Source: Prolixibacteraceae bacterium
GTDB taxonomy: Bacteria > Bacteroidota > Bacteroidia > Bacteroidales > Prolixibacteraceae
DNA length: 64,000 nucleotides
Reading direction: 5' to 3'
Assembly: GCA_029975525.1 (NCBI GenBank)
Contig: JARKOX010000045.1
Span: 1 to 64,000, forward strand
In this document: piece by piece, positions 52,762 through 60,454 of the stretch
Numbering within the stretch: position 1 is the first letter of the stretch
Layout of the letters: each line of letters starts with the position of its first letter
Translations under genes and position numbers: made by a program
Notes under the pieces: generated by a model
What the model was told of the DNA's origin: nothing
The model's database searches: none
What the model saw: the letters and a program-made list of their open reading frames with translations, nothing else

Positions 52762-53670
52762 TCAGGCTAGCTCCCACTGCTCACGCATCAGCTTCACCGC
52801 GGCAGGCAGGGTAACAGCAGGATCGCCCTCCGAACCACATTCAAAACTGACATAATCGGAATAGCCGATCTCTTTTAATCCTTTGAATCCTTCCGTATAA
52901 TTATCGGCAGCGCCGTCTTCACCGGGCATCTTCCGCCTTTTCCGGCTGGCAATATGCACATGGTGCAGGTAATTTCCGGCAGAGATAAATGCTCCGCGAT
53001 CGCTGGTCTCCTCCCAGGTCATGTGCCAGAAGTCGCCCATCACGGCGGCGGCCGGATGGTTGACATCGCGCATGATGGCGGCGGCATCGGCCACCTGGCG
53101 GCAGAAGTAACATTCGCCGCGGTTGAGCGGCTCGAGCAACAGGCGGGTACCTTTTTCGGCAGCAAAAGCCGCCAGTTCTTTCAGCTCTTCAACCAGCAAT
53201 TCGCGCGACTCCTTGTGGGGCAGCGACGGCTGGTTGTTGAACGCGGGAACAAAGATCAAACCGGTTGATCCCAATGCACCGGCCGCTTCGAGGATCACCC
53301 GCATGGAATCGATACAAGTTTGTCGCACGGCCGGATCGTCGGCAATCAGCCAACCGCCGAAACCGGCACAGATGGCACTAACCTTGATCGACCGGTTTTT
53401 CAACGCATCCTGAATCTCATTCACGCGGTTTTCCAGTCCTCCGCCCCACACTTCCAACCCAACAATTCCGAGTTGCTCCATAAAGTCGAGCTTCTCGGTA
53501 AGGGTTTTACCGGGAGCAACTCCCTCCTGGCAGGAGATTTTCAGTTCAACCTGGCTGGTTGCCCCTTTTTTCTCCAAAGGGGCCGAACAGGATGAAAAAA
53601 AACTGCCTGAGGCAGCCAGTGCGGCACCAGAGGCAGTTATTCCCAGAAATTTTCTTCTGTTATAAGTCAT
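52762..53670 (-). CDS. Sugar phosphate isomerase/epimerase-like TIM barrel with Tat lipoprotein-type signal
   Basis: This 302-aa protein begins MTYNRRKFLGITASGAALAA, with a twin-arginine-like N-R-R-K-F-L, and then SFFSSCSAP. The Cys is placed as in a lipobox, so it may be a Tat-exported lipoprotein. The rest is an AP-endonuclease-2 type TIM barrel (MEQLGIVGLEVWGGGLENRV, LLLEPLNRGECYF, AVMGDFWHMTWEE, HVHIASRKRR, YVSFECGSEG) with metal-type Glu, Asp and His residues. The family isomerises, epimerises or cleaves sugars. It starts 10 nt after the Gfo/Idh gene. The start at 53733 would place coding sequence upstream of the twin-arginine signal and is rejected. Confidence 0.85.
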   Translation of the reverse strand: MTYNRRKFLGITASGAALAASGSFFSSCSAPLEKKGATSQVELKISCQEGVAPGKTLTEKLDFMEQLGIVGLEVWGGGLENRVNEIQDALKNRSIKVSAICAGFGGWLIADDPAVRQTCIDSMRVILEAAGALGSTGLIFVPAFNNQPSLPHKESRELLVEELKELAAFAAEKGTRLLLEPLNRGECYFCRQVADAAAIMRDVNHPAAAVMGDFWHMTWEETSDRGAFISAGNYLHHVHIASRKRRKMPGEDGAADNYTEGFKGLKEIGYSDYVSFECGSEGDPAVTLPAAVKLMREQWELA

Positions 53671-53680
53671 GGAACACCGA

Positions 53681-55060
53681 TTATGACTTCGACTCTCCCG
53701 GAACCGGGATGGTGGCATTTTTAACGATACCAACGTCGCCCATCACGTAGGTCGACGGTCCAAGTTTCATATCCGAGTTCATCATCTCTTCCCAGGTAAC
53801 CTGTTTGCCGGTGTAAGCCGACACACGGCCCATGATGGCAACCATACAGGAGATTGCGGTAGCTTCAGCTTCATTGATCGGAATATCCTGGCGGATGCAG
53901 GTTACCAAGTCAATGTGCTCCTGGACATATGGATTAACTTTTACATTTCGGGTTGGTTCGCCTTTTTCGTTTAACGGATAGGGATAGGCATAGATTTCGT
54001 TCCCGGCGAGGTCAAAAATCTTGTTGGCACAGTTGGTCGAGCCTTTGGTCCCGCGGATCCATTCGCTTACGTTGTTGGCGCATCCGTTGATCTGGCGGCA
54101 CATACTGTGCATGTGCATTCCGTTGTCGTAAACAAAATCGACCGAGAAGTTATCATACTGGTCGCCGGTTACCCTGCGCTGACGCGAACCGAAGCCAACG
54201 GCTTTGGTGGGATAGGTTCCGGTGAACCAGTTGATGACGTCGATATTGTGGACGTGCTGTTCCACGATGTGGTCGCCCGAAAGCCAGAGCCAGTTTACCC
54301 AGTCGCGGATCATGTATTCCATTTCGTTCCAGTCGGCCTGCGGATTGCGGTACCACAGCTGCGACTGGTTCCAATAAGCATTGGCAGAGATGATCTCCCC
54401 GATGGTTCCGGTGGCAACCTGTTTGTAAACTTCTACATAGTCGCGCTGGTGGCGGCGTTGCGTTCCGGTAACGATCTTCAAACCGAGTGACTCAGCTTTT
54501 TTGGCGGTAGCCATCACACTGCGAACGCCAACCGGGTCGACAGCAACCGGTTTTTCCATAAACACGTGTTTACGGGCATTAACGGCAGCTTCAAAATGTT
54601 CGGGACGGAATACCGGCGGGGTAGCCAGAATAACCACATCAACGCCCGAGTCGATGACTTTCTGGAAAGCGTCGAATCCGACGAAGCAATTTTCTTCGGG
54701 AACTTCAACGTTTTTCTCACTTTTGATTTTTTCACGACAGGAATCCAAACGATCCTTCAACACATCGCCCAGTGCGGTGATGGTCAGGTTCGGGCCGGCT
54801 GCCAGGAAGTTGAGGGCTGCACCGGTACCTCGTCCGCCGCAACCAATAACGCCGGCTTTCAACGGAGCGCCATCGGGAGCCTGGTCGAGCAGCGGCGGAA
54901 TATTCAGCTCTTCAAGTTTTTTAAAGGCACCTCCGGCGGCAGATTTATCGCCCGAAGGGGTACAGGAAGTGATAATCGACGGAACGCCGACTGCTCCGAC
55001 AGCGCCTACTACTGCTGCGCCGGTCAGGAATCTTCTTCTGGAAAAATTATTTTCACCCAT
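53681..55060 (-). CDS. Gfo/Idh/MocA-family oxidoreductase with Tat signal
   Basis: This 459-aa protein starts with a Tat motif (FSRRRFLTGAA) and a hydrophobic stretch, then SIITSC. The ITSC fits a lipobox, so it may be a membrane-anchored Tat lipoprotein. The nucleotide-binding fold shows AGVIGCGGRGTG and the catalytic-lysine motif appears as FMEKPVAVDP. Such enzymes oxidise or reduce sugar carbons using a tightly bound NAD(P). In the periplasm, cofactor recycling would have to be internal or through an electron acceptor. It is in the middle of the three-gene operon. Confidence 0.9.
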   Translation of the reverse strand: MGENNFSRRRFLTGAAVVGAVGAVGVPSIITSCTPSGDKSAAGGAFKKLEELNIPPLLDQAPDGAPLKAGVIGCGGRGTGAALNFLAAGPNLTITALGDVLKDRLDSCREKIKSEKNVEVPEENCFVGFDAFQKVIDSGVDVVILATPPVFRPEHFEAAVNARKHVFMEKPVAVDPVGVRSVMATAKKAESLGLKIVTGTQRRHQRDYVEVYKQVATGTIGEIISANAYWNQSQLWYRNPQADWNEMEYMIRDWVNWLWLSGDHIVEQHVHNIDVINWFTGTYPTKAVGFGSRQRRVTGDQYDNFSVDFVYDNGMHMHSMCRQINGCANNVSEWIRGTKGSTNCANKIFDLAGNEIYAYPYPLNEKGEPTRNVKVNPYVQEHIDLVTCIRQDIPINEAEATAISCMVAIMGRVSAYTGKQVTWEEMMNSDMKLGPSTYVMGDVGIVKNATIPVPGESKS

Positions 55061-55085
55061 GATTTAAGAATTTTTGTTGATTGGA

Positions 55086-56624
55086 TTAGTTATTGCCTGT
55101 TTTAGTATCAAATTCACAAACTACCCTGAAGCTGATAAAGTTACAATCCGAGAGCCACCAAATACTTTTGGGCATTTGCGGGTCGGTTTTGAGCCATGCT
55201 TCGGTGCGGGTATAGTCGCGGGCTGCGCTCCGGACCGAGCCGACATCGCTTTTAAATGTTCCGCCCCGTACTACGTGTTCTTCGCCGCTTTCCGGGCCTT
55301 TCGGGTCGACGACCCCGTCGGAGAGCTGGGTATAAGCATCGGGAGCATACCAGTCGGAACAATATTCGGCGGCATTCCCCAGCATATTTTTCAGCCCAAA
55401 CGGGTTGGGTTGGACATCTTCGGGCGCCTTGGTTTTGCTCATGCTGTTTCTTTCGAAAACAATGAAGCTGTCAATAGCGGTATTGGTTTTACCAAACAGT
55501 TTCTTGAAGAATCCGCCCTCGCCAAAATCTTTGGGGCTTCCCGGGAAGAAGTAAGGAGTCTGGGTGCCGCCGCGGGCAGCATATTCCCATTCCGCTTCAG
55601 TGGGAAGGCGGTAAGTTTTGCCGGTAACCTGCGAAAGCCAGCGGCAATAGGTTTCGGCGGCGTGGTAACTCATGGTAATTGCCGGGCGGGATCCCATTCC
55701 CCAGTTTTGGTCGGGTTGACCGTATGGCGGGGTGGGGCCCGAGATGGCATCCACTTCGGTCATGGTACGGGCGCCTTCGGTGTCGGTCGAGCGGCCTTCT
55801 CCGGCGGTAGCGGTGTAGAAGGCGAGATATTCGTCCCAGGTTACTTCCACCTCAGCCATAAAGAAAGGGGTAACTTTCACCTCCCGCACCGGTCCTTCGT
55901 CGGGACGGCGCATCGGTTCATCCTCGGGGCTTCCTATCCGGAAGGTGCCACCGGGAATGGCTTTCATGTTGAAAGAGACCGTTGTGTTCGGAATGGTTTC
56001 CTTAAAATCTTCCAATTTTTCAACAACTGCCGGCGAGGTAAAAAGTTGCAGGTTAGCTGCCCCTTTGCTGCCAAAGTGGATATTTTGGGCATGAACCATG
56101 TTGGGATCGTAGTGACCGGCGTCGAGATGACAGTTGATACAAACCAGCCCCTTCTCCTTTTCATTCTGCGAATAGTAAAGGTGCGCCTCCTGCCCCTCTT
56201 TGGTCAGGGTAAGCGGAAAAAGGTTCTGGTGACAGGCCACGCACGATTCCTGATAAACAAAATGCTGCGCCTGCTCAAAAGTACTTTTGGCCTGCCAGTT
56301 AAAATCGGCACTGTCTTTAAAAAGAAATCCGTAAATATCTTTGGCGCCCAGCCTCACTTTTTCTATCAAATAGCCCTCGCCTTTGGGAGGCAGGTGGCAA
56401 TCGACACAGTTGACGCGAACGCCGCTGCGGGTATCATAATGACCGGAAAGTTTCCAGGAGTCAAAAACATGCGGGTGCACATGGCAAACCGCACAAAATT
56501 CATTGGTAGAGGTGGCGTCGATGGCTTTATGCGAATAGATCGTAATAACAATTCCCACAACAAATCCTAAAAATGCCACCAACAAGAGCTTCTTCTTTAA
56601 CCAGGAGCCTATTCTCTTAAACAT
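55086..56624 (-). CDS. Tetraheme NapC/NrfH-type cytochrome c fused to a SUMF1-like domain
   Basis: This 512-aa protein has an N-terminal membrane anchor (about 12-31). Four c-type heme sites follow: C44-x2-C47-H, C73-x2-C76-H, C128-x2-C131-H and C162-x2-C165-H, in the NapC/NirT/NrfH style that takes electrons from menaquinol. From about residue 216 a SUMF1/FGE-sulfatase-type domain follows (MKAIPGGTFRIGSPEDEP, TYRLPTEAEWEYAARGG, NPFGLKNMLGNAAEYCSDW). The copper-binding cysteines of true formylglycine-generating enzyme appear to be missing (VGSVRSAARDY at that site), so no sulfatase maturation is expected. It is first in an operon with Tat-exported sugar enzymes. Confidence 0.92.
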   Translation of the reverse strand: MFKRIGSWLKKKLLLVAFLGFVVGIVITIYSHKAIDATSTNEFCAVCHVHPHVFDSWKLSGHYDTRSGVRVNCVDCHLPPKGEGYLIEKVRLGAKDIYGFLFKDSADFNWQAKSTFEQAQHFVYQESCVACHQNLFPLTLTKEGQEAHLYYSQNEKEKGLVCINCHLDAGHYDPNMVHAQNIHFGSKGAANLQLFTSPAVVEKLEDFKETIPNTTVSFNMKAIPGGTFRIGSPEDEPMRRPDEGPVREVKVTPFFMAEVEVTWDEYLAFYTATAGEGRSTDTEGARTMTEVDAISGPTPPYGQPDQNWGMGSRPAITMSYHAAETYCRWLSQVTGKTYRLPTEAEWEYAARGGTQTPYFFPGSPKDFGEGGFFKKLFGKTNTAIDSFIVFERNSMSKTKAPEDVQPNPFGLKNMLGNAAEYCSDWYAPDAYTQLSDGVVDPKGPESGEEHVVRGGTFKSDVGSVRSAARDYTRTEAWLKTDPQMPKSIWWLSDCNFISFRVVCEFDTKTGNN

Positions 56625-56671
56625 ACACGTTCGTAAAGTAGTTTCAGTTCAGATGATTATTTAAATGCTTT

Positions 56672-56679
56672 CAAAATTA
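56672..56679 (-). promoter_or_regulatory. -7 element for the cytochrome-SUMF1 operon
   Basis: The minus strand reads TAATTTTG. The predicted start is near 56665, about 40 nt before the ATG. Confidence 0.55.
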
Positions 56680-56790
56680 GCAAAATATTAGTCTGACGGG
56701 CAGTCGGGTTGCAAATTGATGCTTATTTAGAAACAATTTGAATATTTCGCATATTGATGTGACACGGCAGCAAAATTCCCATCGAAAAAC

Positions 56791-57489
56791 TTACTCTTTG
56801 ACAATTCCGATGCTGAAAATTGCATACGCCTGCGATCGGGAGGGATTGGTGTTAAAAGCCATTTTGAGCGGAATAAAAAGCCTTTCACCCACCCGAATCC
56901 GGTCGGCTACGGAAATTCCGGCGTGCACCAGTGCAAACCGCGCAGAGTAATAACTCTCCCACGGGGAGAGCCCGGCAGAAACTTCGAGATGGGCGCCGCA
57001 CCACTGAAACGGATACCCGCCCTGCAGGTAAGTTGAAAACATGGGGTCCCGGTTGGCCGGATGCCTGTCGCCCAGCAAAAAGGTGCCTACCATCCACGAC
57101 AGCGGGAATTTTCCCTTGCCGCTATACTTGGCCGTTAACTCTACCGAGTGGCGGTTCCCCTCTTTTGAAAAATCAAAAAAACGGTTAACCTGCCCCGGAA
57201 CCGGATTGTAATAATCATAGAGGGAAAACGTAAAATTTCCGGTGGTGAAAGTGGGAATCAGGTCGATCTCCGTGTAACTCTCGTCGATGGTGTTGGCGGC
57301 CCACAGGTCGAAACTAAACTTTCCGCTGTAAAACGTAACCTGCGGCTCAATACAGGGTGAAGTCCCAAACGCAAATCCGCGCCAATAGTGGCGGCTCAGT
57401 AGATCGGCCTGAAAAGTAACCCCCCGGGATTCCTGCGCCTGGCCCCAAAAACCTGTCAAAAGTAAAATCGTCAATAAGGCTTGTTTCAT
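56791..57489 (-). CDS. Outer-membrane beta-barrel protein of unknown function
   Basis: This 232-aa protein has signal peptide MKQALLTILLLTGFWGQAQ and then alternating aromatic strands. SRHYWRGFAFGTSPCIEPQV resembles the SRYxWRG start of TorF/Gcw_chp-type small barrels. The strand periodicity and aromatic ends suggest 8-12 strands. Its function is unknown. It lies 74 nt downstream of ispG and 166 nt upstream of the cytochrome operon on the same strand. Confidence 0.7.
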   Translation of the reverse strand: MKQALLTILLLTGFWGQAQESRGVTFQADLLSRHYWRGFAFGTSPCIEPQVTFYSGKFSFDLWAANTIDESYTEIDLIPTFTTGNFTFSLYDYYNPVPGQVNRFFDFSKEGNRHSVELTAKYSGKGKFPLSWMVGTFLLGDRHPANRDPMFSTYLQGGYPFQWCGAHLEVSAGLSPWESYYSARFALVHAGISVADRIRVGERLFIPLKMAFNTNPSRSQAYAIFSIGIVKE

Positions 57490-57563
57490 GCCGCAAATTT
57501 GCCCAAACCTAACGGTTTGACAAAAAACACAACAGGATTTTTATCAAGTCTGCCAACGGGTAT

Positions 57564-59423
57564 TTACTTTTCGGGATCGGTCCAGTCTCCGTTTTCGCGG
57601 ATCAAACCTTCCAGTTCGCCCACGGCTTCCTCAAAAGGAATGTGCCGTTTGAACAACTGCTGGCCTTTGTAAAGATTTACCTTTCCGTTGCCGGCGCCCA
57701 CAAAACCGTAATCGACATCGCCCATTTCACCGGGACCATTCACCACGCACCCCATTACGCCTATCTTCAGGTGGTTGAGATGTTTAAAATGCTCTTTCAC
57801 CTTCAGGGTGGTTTCGTGCAGGTCGAACTGGGTCCGCCCGCAGCCCGGACACGAAATAAATTCGGTTTTCGAAACCCGCATCCGGCTGGCTTGCAGGATG
57901 CCGTAACTCAAATCCTTCAGTTCGGTGAAAGTGGTGGTATCGCTGTCGTTCGAGATGCAGATGCCGTCGCCGTAACCGTCGATAAACAGTCCGCCCAGAT
58001 CGGCCGAAGCTTTGATCTGCAAATCTTCCAGACTGCGTTCGTCGTAACGGCGGTAAAGGATAACCGGCACTTTCCAGATGTGCGTTTCCAGCATCATAAA
58101 AAAGGCCCGCAGTTCGGCAAACGGGTTTTTATTGAAACTCTCCAGCACCAGCACGGTTTTCCGGGTCTGTTTCAGCTTGGTGATAATCTCCGGATGCTGG
58201 TCCATAAAACGGTCGAAATCCATTTTATTGGTGCGGATAAACTTCATCCGCCCCCAGCGGGTACTTTCAAACAGGTACTCTTCCAGCGAAATGATGGGAT
58301 AGATGTTCCCTTCGATATCCAAAATTTTATTTCCGGAGAGGAAATAGTCGGGAATCAGTTTCCCGCGGATGGGTAAAATTTCCTGCAGGCTGCGTTCGCC
58401 CAGGTCGGCTACCACCACCGGCAGAAATTTGCCTCCCATATTCATGACCGGACGGGTCGAGCGCCGCTCATATTCAAACGGGTTGGTCTGCGCGTGCATG
58501 GGCGCCGTGATGGGCTCGTGGTCCTGGTAACTTTTGAAATGATTAATCAGTTTGCGGGCTACCGGAACCTCCCGTTCAGGGCTTTCGGTGAGCGAAATCC
58601 GGATGGTGTCGCCAATTCCGTCGGCCAGCAGGGCGCCAATCCCCACTGCCGATTTGATCCGGCCGTCTTCGCCTTCTCCGGCTTCGGTCACCCCGAGGTG
58701 AAGCGGGTACTCCATATCTTCGAGCCGCATCTTCAGGCTGAGCAGCCGCACGGTGTAAACCATCATCCGGGTGTTGCTCGACTTGATGGAGATCACCACA
58801 TTGTTGAAGTTCACCCTTTTGCAAATGCGCAAAAACTCCATCACCGATTCTACAATCCCGGCCGGAGTATCGCCATAACGGCTCATTATCCGATCGGAAA
58901 GCGATCCCTGGTTGGCACCAATCCGCAGCGCCGTGTTGGTACTGCGCAGCATTTCGAGAAACGGGATAAACTGCTCCTCGATTTTCTTCAACTCATCTTT
59001 ATACTCTTCGTCGGTGTAAATCAGATGTTTAAACTGCGCCCTCTTGTCGTAGAAATTACCGGGATTGATCCGCACTTTCGAGATGTAACGGGCTGCAATT
59101 TCAGCCAGTTTCGGGTTGAAATGGATATCGCCGATCAACGGGTTGTTGTAGCCCCGTTCGACCAGTTCGCGTTTGATGTTGCGCAAATTTTCAGCGTCGC
59201 GGATGCCTTTTACGGTCACCCGCACATAATCGGCGCCTGCTTTAATAATCTTGATTATCTGATTTACAGTAGCTTCCGTATCTTTGGTGTCCGTATCGGT
59301 CATCGACTGAATACGGATTGGATTATCTCCCCCCAGCCGGGTCATCCCCACACTAACTTCCCACGTTCTTTGTCGCTGGTATTTACACAGGTTTTCTATA
59401 TAATTGAAATTCAAGTTTTTCAT
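57564..59423 (-). CDS. ispG: 4-hydroxy-3-methylbut-2-enyl-diphosphate synthase
   Basis: This 619-aa MEP-pathway enzyme converts MEcPP to HMBPP with a 4Fe-4S cluster. The N-terminal TIM barrel shows DNPIRIQSMTDTDTKDTEA and IRINPGNF. A large insert (about 290-490) separates it from the C-terminal cluster domain, where the ligands are C-x2-C in FISCPGCGRTQFDL and the Cys in GCVVNGPGEMGD. The insert-bearing form is usual in Bacteroidota and plants. I start at 59423 because of the -7 box at 59450-59457; the in-frame Met at 59504 is upstream of it. Confidence 0.96.
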   Translation of the reverse strand: MKNLNFNYIENLCKYQRQRTWEVSVGMTRLGGDNPIRIQSMTDTDTKDTEATVNQIIKIIKAGADYVRVTVKGIRDAENLRNIKRELVERGYNNPLIGDIHFNPKLAEIAARYISKVRINPGNFYDKRAQFKHLIYTDEEYKDELKKIEEQFIPFLEMLRSTNTALRIGANQGSLSDRIMSRYGDTPAGIVESVMEFLRICKRVNFNNVVISIKSSNTRMMVYTVRLLSLKMRLEDMEYPLHLGVTEAGEGEDGRIKSAVGIGALLADGIGDTIRISLTESPEREVPVARKLINHFKSYQDHEPITAPMHAQTNPFEYERRSTRPVMNMGGKFLPVVVADLGERSLQEILPIRGKLIPDYFLSGNKILDIEGNIYPIISLEEYLFESTRWGRMKFIRTNKMDFDRFMDQHPEIITKLKQTRKTVLVLESFNKNPFAELRAFFMMLETHIWKVPVILYRRYDERSLEDLQIKASADLGGLFIDGYGDGICISNDSDTTTFTELKDLSYGILQASRMRVSKTEFISCPGCGRTQFDLHETTLKVKEHFKHLNHLKIGVMGCVVNGPGEMGDVDYGFVGAGNGKVNLYKGQQLFKRHIPFEEAVGELEGLIRENGDWTDPEK

Positions 59424-59449
59424 ATACCTATTCCGCAATGCCTGAAATG

Positions 59450-59457
59450 CAAATTTA
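59450..59457 (-). promoter_or_regulatory. -7 element for ispG
   Basis: The minus strand reads TAAATTTG. The predicted start is near 59443, 20 nt before the ATG. Confidence 0.6.
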
Positions 59458-59488
59458 ATCCAATGTGTGTAATATAAAAAGAAGTGAC

Positions 59489-59496
59489 TATTTTTG
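59489..59496 (+). promoter_or_regulatory. -7 element for the GldA-like gene
   Basis: TATTTTTG lies 18 nt before the ATG at 59514. It is divergent from the ispG box about 30 nt away. Confidence 0.6.
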
Positions 59497-59513
59497 TTTC
59501 TCATTATAAATGT

Positions 59514-60422
59514 ATGTCAGTAGAAATTAGGCATATAACAAAATTATTTGGAAAACAGAAGGCGCTTGACGAGGTCAGTTTCACGGTGGAAAGGGGTGAA
59601 GTTGTTGGCTTTCTGGGCCCCAATGGTGCAGGAAAATCAACCCTGATGAAGATCATCACCGGCTATCTGCCCGCTTCGGCAGGCGAGGTGTTGGTGAATG
59701 GCTGTAAAGTACAGGCCAACAGCACCAACCTCAAGCAGGAGATTGGTTATCTGCCCGAAAACAACCCGCTGTATGCGGATCTGTATGTTAAAGAGTTCCT
59801 GGAGATATCGGCCGGATTCTACCGGCTCCCCAACAAAAAACAGCGGGTAACCGAGATGATCGGGTTGACCCGGCTGGAACGCGAGCAGCATAAAAAAATC
59901 GGGGCGCTGTCAAAAGGTTACCGCCAGCGGGTGGGGTTGGCCCAGGCGCTGATCCACAATCCGCAGGTGCTCATCCTGGACGAGCCCACCACCGGCCTCG
60001 ACCCCAACCAGATCGACGAAATCCGGGCTTTGATCCGCGAAATCAGCCGCGAAAAAACGGTGATTCTTTCCTCCCACATCATGCAGGAGATCGAAGCTGT
60101 TTGTTCGCGGGCCGTCATCATCAACCTGGGCAAACTGGTTGCCGACGGTGAAATCGGCCAGCTGAAAAGCGGGGTAATCGGGCAGCGGCAGGTGGTGGTT
60201 GCCGGCTTCGACCGTCCGGTTACCCGGGCCGAACTGCTGCAGATCGGGGGGGTGGCCGATGCACAACCCGAAGCCGGCAACTGGCTGCTGAAAGCCGCCT
60301 CCGAAGAGGATATCCGTCCGGCCCTTTTCCGGTTTGCCGTTGACTCTGGACGTATCCTGCTGACCCTCCATGAAAAACAGCAAAACCTGGAAAATGTCTT
60401 CCGGAAATTAACCCGTTCGTAA
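59514..60422 (+). CDS. ABC transporter ATP-binding protein, GldA-like
   Basis: This 302-aa ATPase has Walker A (GPNGAGKST), the ABC signature in ALSKGYRQRVGLAQAL, Walker B (VLILDEPTTGLDP) and the H-loop (ILSSHIMQEI). A C-terminal extension of about 80 residues follows. It resembles GldA of the gliding-associated ABC system, but gldF and gldG are not adjacent, so a role in gliding is not shown. A perfect 8-bp palindrome (60410-60417 with 60423-60430) overlaps the stop codon and could be a weak terminator; there is no T-run. Confidence 0.88.
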   Translation: MSVEIRHITKLFGKQKALDEVSFTVERGEVVGFLGPNGAGKSTLMKIITGYLPASAGEVLVNGCKVQANSTNLKQEIGYLPENNPLYADLYVKEFLEISAGFYRLPNKKQRVTEMIGLTRLEREQHKKIGALSKGYRQRVGLAQALIHNPQVLILDEPTTGLDPNQIDEIRALIREISREKTVILSSHIMQEIEAVCSRAVIINLGKLVADGEIGQLKSGVIGQRQVVVAGFDRPVTRAELLQIGGVADAQPEAGNWLLKAASEEDIRPALFRFAVDSGRILLTLHEKQQNLENVFRKLTRS

Positions 60423-60454
60423 AACGGGTTATCCAACCGGCATTATTTCTAAAA

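Noticed and set aside
55074..56570. 498-codon plus-strand frame opposite the cytochrome-SUMF1 gene
   Set aside because: The minus strand encodes four CxxCH sites and a SUMF1 domain; the opposite frame has no recognisable features.
55086..56624. Reading the SUMF1 domain as a sulfatase-maturing enzyme
   Set aside because: Active-site cysteines appear absent and there is no sulfatase gene in the window.
59514..60422. Firm assignment as gliding-motility GldA
   Set aside because: No gldF or gldG beside it; general ABC ATPases look alike at this level.
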